NCBI GenBank assembly: GCA_023525715.1
Contig: CM042011.1
Span: 62,667,854 to 62,731,853 of the forward strand
Source of the DNA: Cichorium intybus
Taxonomy: Eukaryota; Streptophyta; Magnoliopsida; Asterales; Asteraceae
Length of the DNA: 64,000 nt
Direction of reading: 5' to 3'
A program made the position numbers and the translations under genes. Position 1 is the stretch's first letter, and every line of letters begins with the position of its first letter. A model generated the notes under the pieces. That model did no database searches. It was given only the letters and a program-made list of their open reading frames with translations, and was not told the DNA's origin. Shown one piece after another: positions 12,033 to 24,100 of this stretch.

Positions 12033-14749
12033 TGTGATAATTGTAAATTTTGGTCAACGAAAGTCAACTATAGTCAAACGAAGCGTACGTTAATCTATAT
12101 GTTGAAAAGTTATTTTCCATAACTTTTGCGATGAATTATTAAATATTATGATACTACGTATGCTAAGTCAAAACAATTATCGAATAAACGTCAAAAATGC
12201 GGACAGTGAATTACTGTAGCGTAAAAATTCGATAATCGTACAATTATTATTTTGAGAATAATAATATTCATAAAACGATCTACTCGTGAATACGAACCTG
12301 TGGATGTATAGAACGTCGAAAACGGAGTTCGCATGTGAAAGTTACAACGATTAAATCGCTGTGAACGGATAAATGTACACAGGGTTTGGATGCAAAATAC
12401 AAAATCTGGTGCTTTAAACATCAAATATGGAATAACAAATCATATATTATGGAACGTAATACTATCTAGTATTTAATTTCAAAGCCAAATTCAATTTCCG
12501 GTAAAATGCCGAAAATCGCGAAATCGGAAGAATACTGCGCTTAAACGCGTATTTCAACATTCAACAAGTTATAATTCAATCAAAATAAATGTTTGACAAT
12601 GTTTTTATACAAAATAATTATTTAGAACTTTGTTTCGTCAAAAACTCATAAAATTTCACTAAAATGACTTACGATTTTATAAAAATTACACATTTTATAT
12701 AAGTAGGATGCTATTTTTATAAAAACCACCGCACCCCACCCCCTACCCCTCCCATCGGCTGAATCATGTCAATTCCAACAAAATCTTCATGGTTACTATT
12801 CCATAGCTAGGCTAGGAATAAACTAATACAAAGAAATCAAATTGTAAATCTATTAAAATAGCATTTCACTTCATTTGAACACCATCCACCAACTCACTCT
12901 TCTCCCTCATCTCTCTCTTCTTCCTCTCGGCTCTCTCCCTCTCTTCCTCTCTTCCAAACCGCCACCATCCAACACCATCACAAACCTTCATCTTTCAAGT
13001 GATTTGCAAGTCCAAGTGGTAAGACACCTTCACCTTTTGATTCTAATCCATATTACACAAGTTTTACACCATTTACACACACTAACATCTATGAAAAACT
13101 ATTGGGTAATAGCATTGTCCAAGGGTCCTCCGAGATCCATGGCTTGGATCTTCATTCCTACCACCGATCTTCCAAGAAATACCTAGTTTTTAAGCCAAGC
13201 ACGCTACAAGAGTGAGTTCATACCCCTCATTTTCATCTTTTCAAACCTTTTTGGGGGAGAATACAAGTTTAAATGCTATAAGTATTGTTTTATACAAGTT
13301 TACATATGTTTAAATGCTAAAAATGATGATTTACACAAGTTCATAAAACTAGTTATTGTGTAAAAGTGTTCTTGATATGATATATTGATAGTTCTATGTA
13401 TGATGATCATAATGATATATAATGTTGGTGTAAAAGTTCCCAAACTATAATTAAAATATGTAAAAATGCTAGATCTTGGATGAAAATATTATAAATATGA
13501 AAACTAGAAGTTGTGTACAATTGATCTTGACATGAGAAATGGTTAGATCCATGTATTGTAAATATTATGACATATTATGTTGTGTAAAAGATGAAAGACT
13601 ATATAAAAAGTGTGTAAAACACTAGATTTTCGACATAAACGTCATAAAAACGAAAACTAACAAAAACTACGTTTTTGTAACCGGGAATATCATTTTCTAG
13701 CAAAAATAGTTATAACCAAGTTATTACATCATTTTTGTGAAAAATATCTTAAAAGATGATAATTATAATCATTTGAATAAGTTATTTCGTTATTATTCGT
13801 AAAATATGATTATTACGACGGAACACTAAAAATAGACTATTATTGGAATAGTTTAGGAACATAAGGTTGTTATGACAAAAATAATTATATAAAATTATAT
13901 AATTGTTAAACATTACTATATTATCATGAGAAAAATGATAACGGACGATTTCAAGAGTTTTTATATACAAACCTTACGTAAACAAGTTGATTTGGAATAC
14001 ATACATTTTGTGAGATGAATCTTCACAGTACTTTTATAAGTACCTACTATAAGCCCTGAATTTTATAACAAGAGTCTCGGTAAGAAAGCGCGATATTTGA
14101 GTATAGATCTATACGGACTTGACAACCCCACACCTGAGCTGCTAGCTACAGCTAGACCGGCAGGTCTGAGGTGTCCAAATGTCTAACATTCCGACGCCTG
14201 AAGAACGTCGCAGCAGGCCAACTAGTCACAGTATGGTTATATGGTATCTAACATGGGGAAAATAATCAACTTAATATCGTTTTATAAATTGTTTACGTGG
14301 AAACATACATTTCTAAGAAAGTTACACTACAGTTTACATATTACATTTTAGTCTTTGGGATTTAAAGACTTGGACATTTTTATGAGAAAATATTGGATTT
14401 TCTTGGTTTTTTCAACACTATCGCTTACAAACAAAGGACATTTCTTACGTAAAAATCTTATGAACTCACCAACTTAATTGTTGACACTTTTCAAATTACT
14501 TGTATTCTCAGGAAATTGATAAGGTAATCCTCCAGCGCTATTCGAAGGAACGTTGCGACGTCGTTTTTGCTTATTTTGATATCATTTGTAATTGTATTTG
14601 AAACATGCAACTTTTAAACGATGTAACATTTACAATTATTAAATGATGGTTGTTTGCTTGGAATCACTATTATTCAACTTTGTTATGATATTGTTCATGA
14701 AGTCATCCACCCTCAAACGTTTCCGCCATTACGGTTTGGGGGTGTGACA
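12033..14749 (-). mobile_element. Solo LTR, gypsy-like, 2.7 kb, with 5-bp target duplication
   Basis: On the minus strand it starts TGTCACACCCCCAAACCGTA (at 14749) and ends CAATTATCACA (at 12033). The direct repeat ACAGG is perfect at 12028-12032 and 14750-14754. No internal domain or second LTR is present, consistent with a solo LTR. Its terminal sequence class (TGTNACACCC) is shared with the LTRs at 2187 and 58109. Small frames inside (12191-12424, 12875-13186, 13782-13970) are not supported as genes. The C/T-rich stretch at 12890-12960 is part of the LTR. Confidence 0.82.
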
Positions 14750-14754
14750 ACAGG

Positions 14755-15475
14755 AGCAATCGCAACACGACACATGGCACTGGCTAGTCCAGTCCATCAC
14801 GACTAAACAAGCCATCGTGACTAAGCAAGCCTACGTCATAATGGCTTAGACTAGGGGGACTTGCTAGCGTGACCCTAACCATGTCACGAGGCCTAACGTC
14901 ATTGACACCCACCTATATATATCTTGATGGTGACCTTTCCATCTAGGCCATACGACAATAGCTGCCCATGGCTCCGCTGCCAAACCAGCCTGCCTCAAGC
15001 CAACCTTGCTGCTTGAGGGCCAGCTTGGAACGTATGTTGTCAAGTCGCTAAGTGACAAAATAATATATGCAGATACCAGATGTGGTGTATGCACCTCTAC
15101 CAATATTACGTCTATGTCAATCACAGCTCATGCAAAGGATAAGGATATGATCCAACAATCATTGTCATTGTCTCGTATTAGGGTTGAAAGTTTTGTCTCC
15201 TTAATGCGAGACCTTCACCAAGCCTTACTATAAAAGGCCATGCTCTCCCAACGGTAACAGGATCCTTCTCATTATTCACTTACACATACCATTACCTTTA
15301 CCGAAAAAGTAACTTGACCATCGGAGCGTAACCCGAGACCTCCTCCCGGGGTATGGCTGACGAGTTTTCCCTTTGATTGTTATTGCAGATCTTCCCACCG
15401 ACCAGAGCCACGCATACAGAATGATACCAGCCTCAATCAGAGAACCAACATCACATCACATATATAGGGCCAAAA
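14755..15475 (+). mobile_element. LTR-like remnant with TATA-like box
   Basis: More GC-rich than its flanks, with a CTATAAAAGGC TATA-like site near 15229. About 85 bp downstream is the phrase TTGACCATCGGAGCGTAACC, then CTCCCGGGG. The solo LTR at 42774-43339 has a comparable layout (CTATAAATAG, then TTGATCGTCGGAGCCGTCTC and CCGGGG). This suggests the promoter and R region of a related LTR family. Boundaries are not resolved, because the solo LTR at 12033-14749 inserted at or inside its left side. Confidence 0.45.
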
Positions 15476-16409
15476 GTGCGATTAAGGGAAGTGAATATAC
15501 ATGATTCTCAAATATCATGGAATATTTTTATTATTTTTTTAACAGCATATTTAGTTATTTTCCCTAGTCCTACACTAATCACCTAAACAACAAATTCCTC
15601 ATAGTAAACTCACATTTTTTGCTTCTTGTTTCTAACAACTTTTGGACTTATGCATGTTTCTTTTGCTTTTAACAAATTTTTCAGGCAACCCATCCTCAAC
15701 GGTAAACAAAACCAGTAAATGTGTCTATATAAAGAGAACATTCAAAAGAGGAAGGATATTTGGTATATAACAAAGTTCATGAACTGAATAAAATAAATTC
15801 AAAGGTATAGTCTTTAAAACCATGATTATTTTGCTCAAAATATCTAGAAGAGAATTGTCTATTGGAATTGGGTCGCCGAAAGGTGGATGTAGATTCACGT
15901 TATGGCGGCATTGAAATGAATCCTTAGCTTTTAGTTTCATCTCAAGAGACAACCATCAAAAAACTCTTAACCCTTATAGTCGAATCCAATCAGTCGATGA
16001 CATCGAAGACAGAGGGTCAAGAAGAAACGATCATAGTTGATGAGAAGTACCGAAGAAGCTTTGCTTTTGTTGAAAATGTCTCAAAAAATACTATAAAATT
16101 GTCATCAAATGCCGCATCGTATGCCAAATCATAAAAAATATATCATGTATATCATAAGATCACCTCCAACCCATAACACTATATATTACCCCAAATTCAT
16201 TAAAATGATGCAAAAATAACGTAAACATTAAATCATATTTAATCCATTACACTATTTTAAAATTAAATAAGAATATTTTAGGTATGGTATCATTTTGTTC
16301 AACTTTATTAAATTTTAAATATATACAACGCTTATATTTATTAGTTTATTACGAACATAATTCATATCTTTTTATTAAAATAATTTTATAAATTATATTA
16401 TGAGGAATG
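15476..16409. other. Intergenic, no recognised feature
   Basis: AT-rich. A 75-aa minus-strand frame (15725-15952) shows no recognised motif. Nothing else is supported. Confidence 0.45.

Positions 16410-16487
<78 letters not shown>
16410..16487. repeat. (AT)n microsatellite
   Basis: A pure AT dinucleotide run of about 78 bp. Unlike the tracts from 26.6 kb on, no transposon end is seen abutting it. Confidence 0.97.
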
Positions 16488-16491
<4 letters not shown>

Positions 16492-17076
16492 TGCAGTGTG
16501 TTTTATAATGTCAAAAATACTTATAAACTAAAATTTTATAATTTCAAAGTTGGATAACCATTTTGTACCAGTAGAAATTTAGTGTTAGTGAATAAGATAA
16601 TGTTATGTTTGGTGTTATAGTATTCACAAATACTAAATTTGTGTAATATTTAGTTTTGGATTTGAGTAAATTTACACCATTAAGATATTAAAATAATATG
16701 ATAACTCTTAAATCTACCCAAGCCAACCATTAAAATTTTTATGTGAATAATTAATGACCTCTACATCTAGCAAAACATTATTTATCACACTAAAGCCATT
16801 TTTTGATTAAAGTATAATTTTTAGTTGGTTTTAACTTTCTATAATTATATAATTATGTAATATAATTTATAATATTAAAATATTTTAGTGTAAATAGTTT
16901 GAAAAATGTTTTAGTATAAGTTATTGTGTTACAGTTGAAGTTGATCTAAGCATTTTTACATGTAAATCCTTTACTAATAGGTTATAGGTGGTTGAGGAGA
17001 TATTTCACACCCAACAAATGTGGGTTTTCCTAAAGGTGCACATTGAGCGCCGGCCTTCGGGCCAGGCCAAGACGGC
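16488..17076. other. Intergenic flank of the Copia-type insertion
   Basis: AT-rich to about 16980, then a GC-rich patch (GCGCCGGCCTTCGGGCCAGG at 17048-17067) that continues across the retroelement at 19628 (ACCGGTTAATAGAGGGCCAG). No gene is recognised. Confidence 0.4.
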
Positions 17077-17081
17077 CTACA

Positions 17082-17412
17082 TGTTAGGAATCGGACAGGG
17101 TACACGCAGCGGAAACACTATCACACACACACAAACTCACGAAAATAAAGCAAGAAGAACACAAGGATTTTTACGTGGTTCGGATTCGGTGCAAATCCTA
17201 CGTCCACGGGCTACAACTAGATTTTATTTGAATGAGGAGATTACAAGAGATACACTCAATTCTTATAGGTATTGAGTTGTGGTGCATTTCTCTACAAACT
17301 AGAATCACCTATTTATATACATTTGAGAATGTATATAATATAATAAAACTACACCCCATATTTGAAAAAACAAAATCTTCACCAAACTTTGAATTCAAAT
17401 ATTTACCTAACA
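17082..17412 (-). repeat. 3' LTR of the Copia-type element
   Basis: The same 331-bp sequence as 19292-19622. An AATAAAAT poly(A)-like signal on the minus strand lies at 17221-17228. Confidence 0.95.
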
Positions 17413-17424
17413 ATCTCCCACTTG
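17413..17424 (-). promoter_or_regulatory. Polypurine tract
   Basis: The minus strand reads CAAGTGGGAGAT directly before the 3' LTR, the typical position and composition of a Copia polypurine tract priming plus-strand synthesis. Confidence 0.85.
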
Positions 17425-17537
17425 AAGATTTTGAACATCTCTCATTAATCTCCTAACATAACAAGTCTTCCAAGCTTCCAGTTCCCAAGAACAAGCTAAG
17501 ACCCAGTCATTCCCTTAGTTGTAGCCGCCCCTCATCT

Positions 17538-19106
17538 TCAAGTACTAGAAGGGCCAGTTGAAGCTCCCACTAGCTCCAACTCAGCCGTGGCTAATCCCAC
17601 CACCGACTCATCCTCTGTCTCAACCGGTTTGGACACTCCACCATCTCCAGAGATACACCGAGGACCACTAACACTCTCCAAACTTTGCAAACTTCCAACA
17701 AGAGAGAATTTTCCAGTCTTAGTCTTCAAAACCCAACGGCTCTTTGTAACTGTACCCGAAACACACCCCGTGCTCCCACTGTCACAAAATCCCCTGAATG
17801 GTTTAGACTTTCCGACTCGTTCAGCTAACATCCCTTTGGCTCCAGAATTCATGTTTGCAAAATGAACTCTTTTAGCACTAGATTTAGCGAACCAGATTTT
17901 GTCATGCTTAACGGGGACGGTCATACTTCCCTCAGCAGGTACCTCAACCATATACAATGACCCACGCTTCATACCTTGAGCAATCACCGAATTTCCATTG
18001 ACCACTCTCCATTTACCACCACCAAACCTTACTTCCAGTCCTTGTTTATCCAGCTGACCAACAGAAATCAATTTCTTCTTCAGCTTCGGAATCACCCTGA
18101 CATTCTTCAGGTTCCATGTAGTTCCCAATGAAGTAACCAGATCAATATCTCCTATGCCCGTTACTTGAAGCATCTCGTCATTTGCTAACCGTACCTTCCC
18201 AAAATCTCCTTCTTTTAGATTCACCATCGTTTCTCCGTTGTCCATGGCGTGAAACGAAGCCCCTGAATCCATGACCCAAGAGTCTACAGAACTTTCCATA
18301 CTTAGTATCAGTGCATCATCCTCAGACACACCCTCAGCACCAGCAATGTTCAATTCTTTCTTTGGACATTGACTCTTAACATGTCCCACCTCTTGACATT
18401 TCCAGCACTTCACATTCTTCCAAGTTCTAGACGAACTTCTTCCCCGACTCCCACTGCTCCCACTATTCCTGCTATTCCCTCTACCTCTTCCGATATTTAA
18501 TAACTCAGAAGAAGAAGATCCACCTTGATTCTTGCGTCTGACATCCTCGCCAAGAACCAAATCTCTAACCCCTTCAAAAGTCATACCACTGGTCCCCACT
18601 GAACTTGTAACAGCGATTACTGTTCCAGACCAGCTATCAGGTAGTGAAGCTAGTAGCAGTGAAGCTTGAGTCTCGTTATCAAATTTAATTCCCACAGATG
18701 ACAATCTGGACAGAATTGAATTTAGATTGTTAATGTGAACCGTAACTGAACCTTCCTCATTCATCCTTGTAGTGAACAGCTCCCTCATTAAGAACACCTT
18801 GTTAGCCGCCGACGGTTTCTCATACATGTTCGTCAGAGCATCCATCATACCACGCGCCGTGGTTTCCTTCATGATGTTGAAAGCAACGCTCCTTTCCAAC
18901 GACAACGTAATAACCGCCTTAGCTTTCTTGTCCTTTGAGTTCCACGCATCTTCAGCAGCTTTTTCCATTTTCTCCGGTTTGTCTCCAAGTACCACGTCCA
19001 AATCTTTTTGACATAGCAATGCTTCTATTTGCATTTTCCACCAACTAAAGTCAGAACCGTTGAACTTCTCGATTACAACCTTGTCTTCAGCCATTACGAC
19101 AAACAA
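17538..19106 (-). CDS. Copia-type Gag with CCHC zinc knuckle and partial protease
   Basis: A single 522-aa frame; the second Met (residue 5, MAEDKVVIEKFNGSDFSWWK) is the more likely start because Copia Gag proteins usually begin just before the F.G.NF..W motif. Residues ~13-195 form the Gag capsid-like region. A Ser/Gly/Arg-rich linker (~196-230) leads to the CCHC knuckle CWKCQEVGHVKSQC at 234-247. The aspartic protease motif DSGAS is at 280-284 (SWVMDSGASFHAM). A short gag-pre-integrase-like piece ends near 392 (RGSLYMVEV). From ~393 to 522 the sequence is not recognised and replaces the integrase and polymerase. Intact and without stops, so it may still make virus-like particles; whether it is expressed is unknown. 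Confidence 0.9.
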   Translation of the reverse strand: MFVVMAEDKVVIEKFNGSDFSWWKMQIEALLCQKDLDVVLGDKPEKMEKAAEDAWNSKDKKAKAVITLSLERSVAFNIMKETTARGMMDALTNMYEKPSAANKVFLMRELFTTRMNEEGSVTVHINNLNSILSRLSSVGIKFDNETQASLLLASLPDSWSGTVIAVTSSVGTSGMTFEGVRDLVLGEDVRRKNQGGSSSSELLNIGRGRGNSRNSGSSGSRGRSSSRTWKNVKCWKCQEVGHVKSQCPKKELNIAGAEGVSEDDALILSMESSVDSWVMDSGASFHAMDNGETMVNLKEGDFGKVRLANDEMLQVTGIGDIDLVTSLGTTWNLKNVRVIPKLKKKLISVGQLDKQGLEVRFGGGKWRVVNGNSVIAQGMKRGSLYMVEVPAEGSMTVPVKHDKIWFAKSSAKRVHFANMNSGAKGMLAERVGKSKPFRGFCDSGSTGCVSGTVTKSRWVLKTKTGKFSLVGSLQSLESVSGPRCISGDGGVSKPVETEDESVVGLATAELELVGASTGPSST

Positions 19107-19274
19107 GAGACAAATATTTTATAGTACTTTTGTGTGACAGAACAGTACCCTTCAAAGTACCAAGATACCTTTTAATACGATTAATAGAAATTAGTTTCTG
19201 ATGTGGAAGATCAGACAAAACTGCAACCACAGAGCATACTTTAATTTCTAAAACCGAGACCTCCTCCAAAACCC

Positions 19275-19289
19275 GAAGCTCTGATACCA
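19275..19289 (-). promoter_or_regulatory. Primer binding site, initiator-Met tRNA type
   Basis: Immediately inside the 5' LTR, after a 2-nt spacer, the minus strand reads TGGTATCAGAGCTTC. This matches the usual plant Copia primer binding site, complementary to the 3' end of initiator methionine tRNA. Confidence 0.88.
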
Positions 19290-19291
19290 GT

Positions 19292-19622
19292 TGTTAGGAA
19301 TCGGACAGGGTACACGCAGCGGAAACACTATCACACACACACAAACTCACGAAAATAAAGCAAGAAGAACACAAGGATTTTTACGTGGTTCGGATTCGGT
19401 GCAAATCCTACGTCCACGGGCTACAACTAGATTTTATTTGAATGAGGAGATTACAAGAGATACACTCAATTCTTATAGGTATTGAGTTGTGGTGCATTTC
19501 TCTACAAACTAGAATCACCTATTTATATACATTTGAGAATGTATATAATATAATAAAACTACACCCCATATTTGAAAAAACAAAATCTTCACCAAACTTT
19601 GAATTCAAATATTTACCTAACA
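19292..19622 (-). repeat. 5' LTR of the Copia-type element
   Basis: It reads TGTTAGGTAAATATTTGAAT at its start on the minus strand. A TATA-like box TATATAAATAGG lies at 19518-19529, so U3 is about 100 bp. A TCAAATAAAATC phrase near 19431-19440 could act as a poly(A) signal in the other LTR. It is identical to the 3' LTR over all 331 bp as read. Confidence 0.95.
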
Positions 19623-19627
19623 CTACA

Positions 19628-20706
19628 TATGTACTTGCATGATCATTAACCGGTTAATAGAGGGCCAGGATAGGCCCTCGTGCTTCAATGGGCTGATATT
19701 TCAGGAGTATGCCTAGGCCTTAACTAGGCTATGCACGGGCATTTTCGTTGCCTGATCGAGGTATTTTTCGATTGAGATTTGAGTCAGGTTCGAGCTTTTA
19801 CATTCTAAGAACTAATCATTATGTGTATTTTGGAATTTTCCCACTACTGTTATCTTCTTTCTTAAAAACGGCTATACACCTTAAAAAGCATCTTATTGTT
19901 TTTATATAAATTTATATGTAACAAATTTATCCTTCTTACGACTAGTTTTGATATTGAAGGTATTCCTGAAACAACCATATGCAACCTTGACCACCCAAAT
20001 GGCGACATGGATTCTACGAGTATAACAATTATAACTTTTTAACTTACCTTCTAGGTATTTATAGTTAATTAGATACCTATATCTATTTTTCATTTTGTAA
20101 TTTTTTGTTTAATAATGATATGATCTATGCATATTGATGCATGTTTTCAATCATGGTCCATTTAATTACTATGACACCTAAACGAACAAAAAAAAAAAAA
20201 AAAACAGAAAATGTCGAGGCTAAAACCTGAGGGCGACCGAGGCAAAGCCTACGGCCTTAAGGCGGAGATGTATACTTTTAACGACACCATTGTGATGCTT
20301 ATGTGGAAACTCATCACACCCAATAACATCATCCCGAGTGTGGTGTGATGAAATATGATATGATGAGATGTGATGGGGATCACATAGTATAACACCTGAT
20401 GAAAATTTACTTCTATTATTTAATTATTAAAAAAAATTATCTCTCACATATTTAATCAACCAATAACAAACTAGTATTTTTATTATTATTGAATGATTTT
20501 TATTTAGAAAAGATGTAGTGTGATATGTATATCAAACTAAAAGTGATGTTGTATGGTGATGACATAGAGGTGGGGTGGCACCCATCACATGATCACATGT
20601 AATTATGGGCTGGTTTTCAGAAATTTGGATTTGTCCACCTCTAATTCCGCCATTAGGTTTGCATTACCAAGCATAAAGTTATGTATATTTATATATTTAT
20701 ATGTTT
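19628..20706. other. Intergenic, no recognised gene
   Basis: A GC-rich patch at 19650-19800 is the continuation of the insertion target of the Copia-type element. A pure A run lies near 20190-20207, followed by a GGCGACCGAGGCAAAGCCTA phrase. Between 20290 and 20600 several GTGATG and CATCAC phrases recur in both orientations, without a clear element boundary. Confidence 0.35.
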
Positions 20707-20868
20707 ATTTTTTATTTTTTTTTGGAACGGCAAACTAATCCTACTCCTATTCTACACCTCTTATTCTACACCATTTGTCTCTAACGAGACTAGAACCCTC
20801 ACCACTTGGGTTGAGGGACACACATTGGTACTACTGGGCTATAAGCCTTAGAATTGTGCTAACCAATG
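20707..20868 (-). mobile_element. tRNA-type SINE
   Basis: Read on the minus strand: a box A-like TAGCCCAGTAG (plus coordinates 20831-20841), about 40 nt later a box B-like GGTTCTAGTCTC, then a body ending TTAGTTTGCCGTTCC and an A-rich tail (20707-20723). The 3' body end is shared with two plus-strand copies at 48733-48806 and 50650-50800 (GATTTGCCGTTCT and GATTTGCCGGTCC, each with an A tail). This supports one SINE family with three copies in the window. No target duplication was resolved. Confidence 0.65.
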
Positions 20869-21142
20869 TTTAAAAATCACGCACACACACGATTGGTTAA
20901 AGAATCCGTCAAGCCCCAAAGAGTGCCCAATGTGAAAAAAAAAATCTAGACACCCATTGTTTGAGCAATCTATTTCTACAAAAACAAAAACATTAGACTA
21001 ACATATAATTCCATGAAACCAATTTCAAAATGCTTTTTCTACATAGATTTAGATAAAAAAAACTAAAAACAAACATCATATCTATCAATATCAAATCCTA
21101 TAAAATCCCCCAAAGTGATCCTGCAAGCAAGCAATTGGTCGA
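20869..21142. other. Downstream flank of the translocase gene
   Basis: AT-rich. It is expected to include the 3' UTR and poly(A) region of the minus-strand gene that ends at 21143. No canonical terminal signal was assigned. Confidence 0.35.
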
Positions 21143-24100
21143 TCACGATTCACGAGGAAACGACGTTTCCGGTGAACTGTCAAGAGATTTGTTATCATCT
21201 TCGTTTGAAGACACCACCGGGATCTTGACCGCACTCCTCTCCATCTCCTTTTCAATCTCTTCCTCTCGTCTCAAAGCAGTGAATTGCGTGTCTAATGACT
21301 TTGCTGCCCCTAACCATGCCAAAACAATTACTAGTAGCACCCCACCAAGGTACGGTGTCGAGTTTGCAAGTGAACCAAATGTCAAAATCATAAATTGTTG
21401 GATCAATGCACCCCCGGATTTCCCTAATGGGTTGCACACCACATCAATTGCCGCCTTGCCTTTAACCTGACACAACGATTCCAAGATTCGTTAGTATAGA
21501 ACAAAACATGTTGTACTGTGTTTCACATGCATTAAACTAGAACTAGGACACGACACACATGTTGTACTATGTTTTGTATGCATTAAATTAGAACTAGAAA
21601 TAATGTTAATGGGACATTGTCTCGTACAAGGGGGACAACCTCAATCTCTTGTCTATACAAAGACATAACTACCCTCTTCATTCTTATCATCAAAAAGAGC
21701 CCTAGACTGATGTCAAATTGTCAATGGACATTGTCCCATACAAAAAGGTGGGACAGAGAGACTCGTTCTCAGTCTCTCATTTATGTAAAAAGACGTAAAT
21801 ACCGTCATCATCATCATCAAATAATAGCCTTAAAAAGTTTGTCTAGTCCTGTACTATCATGTCGTGTGTAACAAATGCGGTCTTATTGATCGAACCTTGG
21901 TGTCTTCATCCAAAGGAATATAGGCCATTTCCTTGCATGGATCAAAGAGACTGTATTTGGCGCTTTTACTAAATATGTTTTGCATGGCACCCACGTAGAC
22001 AGCTGCTAAAAGTGGAGTGATCCCGAACTTCATAAGACCCGGTCCAAGTGGATCACCGAACAAAATCAAAGAAAAGAATCCGATCCCAGTCAGCAGCAGA
22101 ACTGTCGGCGTGATTTTGGCTGCCACACCCCACCCATATTTGTTGAATATCCATTGACTTAACAACATCATTGTAAACGTTGTTATTCCAGTTGCAGTCG
22201 AAAAATCGCCCATGAAAGAAGAGTATTCATTCGGACTAGGAAACTGAAAGTTCAACAAGAAATTAAACACATTTATAACAATTAATCATCGTTAATAAAC
22301 CGTTTTAGTGATATTAATTATTAAATACCTGGGCTTTGAGCTTCGATTTCCATGTAACCTCGACAAGATTAATACTAATTCCATATGCGACCACTAATGT
22401 GGCAAGATCCCTAATGTAAGGCGAAGATGCCAAGAACTTCAAACTCTCCATTGTTGTCATGTTCGGTTTTTCCTGCAAATATAAAATCATGCAAACGGGT
22501 GTTTTAAGAATTCATTAAAAATCAATTTTTCATTGAAAATCTGAAATCGAATTGAGGGTGTTTGTTACCTTCTTCTTCTTGCTACGGGTAGGAAGTGGAA
22601 CGTAGGTATTGACCCACCAATAAAGACCGCAAATTGCGAAGCCCATAATCACGACGATGCTCATCATATATTTCAAAGAAATTGCCCATCCATCGACTCC
22701 GGGACCCAAGTGTTTTCTCATGTTCGAGAAATACTTGACCGTACGACCGGAGAAGATGAGAGCGACGTTCGCTCCAAGCCCAAATAGAGGATAGAATTTC
22801 TTGGCTTCGTCTACGGTAGTTATCTGCGTTTTCGAGAAGTTTACAATAGTAAAAATGCCATAAAACTCGAACCCAATACCGAAACCAACTTTTACACTAT
22901 ATCTGGAGTTAAATCTCTCCAACCCCACAGGAAATTTGATTTTTAAACCGAATTGGTTGTTTAATCTCTTTAACTCAACACCGTTTTGTGGATGGCGATT
23001 GGTAGATAGTAAAACCTAGCTCATCGCAACATTTTTGTTGTAAAACTTTTTATTTTAAAAGTTTGATGATTCAAATTTGACTGTTATGTTTATTTAACTG
23101 TAATCTGTATTTAATTGTAATATTAATTTATTATATACATTAAATTTTATTTACGTATTTCGAGCTTTTAAAAAAATAAATATTTGGTGAATCAAAATAA
23201 TAACATATTTGAATTAAATGATAAAAATGACATCTTTTTCGCATATAAGTATATACCAGAAAGTAACCACCACTTCCTCAGTTAGGATTTGCAAATTGCA
23301 AAATTGTATTTGGTAAATATGGTGTTATTGTTTAAAAACGCAATTTATTATTTTATTAAAGGTTCATTGCGGTGGAAGCATTGATAAAGCAATTTGGTAG
23401 CTTGCAAAATCCAAATTTTGAAAGACTTGTTTGTGTCTAATATATGCAAATAATGGTCCCTTTGTTAATACATGATCCTAATTTGACATTTTTGTGATGA
23501 GCAAATAATGGTCCTTTTGTTAATACATGATCCTAATTTGACATTTTTGTGATGAGCCCATAACTATTTTTGTTATAATTGTGTAATAACATAATTTATA
23601 AAATTATTACAATAAAAAATATCTGTGAAATTTATTAAATGAACAATGAAGTATACATACTTTTTAGTATTAAAAAGGGGAAATAACGAAAAAAAACACT
23701 GTATTTTAGAACTTTTTCTGGTTTAACATCAAATTTTCATTTGTTTTAATAAAACCACCAATTTTTGAAAAAAATATTTCAATTCGACCACTATGACTTG
23801 AAGAAGCCGGTAACAATTGCTTCGATGAAACTTTTTACCAAAAAAGTGGTTTTTCCGAATCTTAAAAATTGATGGTTAAACCGAACTTTTGACAAAATAT
23901 AATGTTTTTTTCGTAATTAGTCTGATATAATGTTTACACTTTATTTTATATAATTACGAAAAAACACTATATTTCATCATTTTTTCTTGTTTAACCATTA
24001 ATTTTTCATTTGTTCTAATAAACCACCAAATTTTTAGAAAAAATTTTAGTCCAACCATTATGATCGGAAGAACTGGTAATAATGACTTCGATGGAACTTT

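Larger units (their letters stand above)
17082..19622 (-). mobile_element. Intact non-autonomous Copia-type LTR retrotransposon (gag-protease only)
   Basis: Two 331-bp LTRs, identical by eye, bound the element (17082-17412 and 19292-19622), each starting TGTTAGG and ending CCTAACA. The 5-bp duplication CTACA is perfect at 17077-17081 and 19623-19627. Transcription would run on the minus strand: 5' LTR, primer binding site, leader, one gag-protease ORF, polypurine tract, 3' LTR. Integrase, reverse transcriptase and RNase H are absent, so the 2541-bp element must use proteins from a relative. Identical LTRs point to recent insertion. The structure resembles what has been called terminal-repeat retrotransposons with a GAG domain (TR-GAG). 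Confidence 0.95.

Noticed and set aside
16988..17456. ORFs at 16988-17275, 17232-17456 and their copies at 19291-19642
   Set aside because: They are chance frames running through the two identical LTRs.
17587..17865. 92-aa plus-strand ORF opposite gag
   Set aside because: It is the shadow of the gag frame on the other strand.
19087..19269. 60-aa minus ORF in the leader of the Copia-type element with IKRYLGTLKGTV
   Set aside because: It vaguely recalls the Copia RNase H phrase RYLKGT, but it lies in the leader, is too short and lacks neighbouring motifs.
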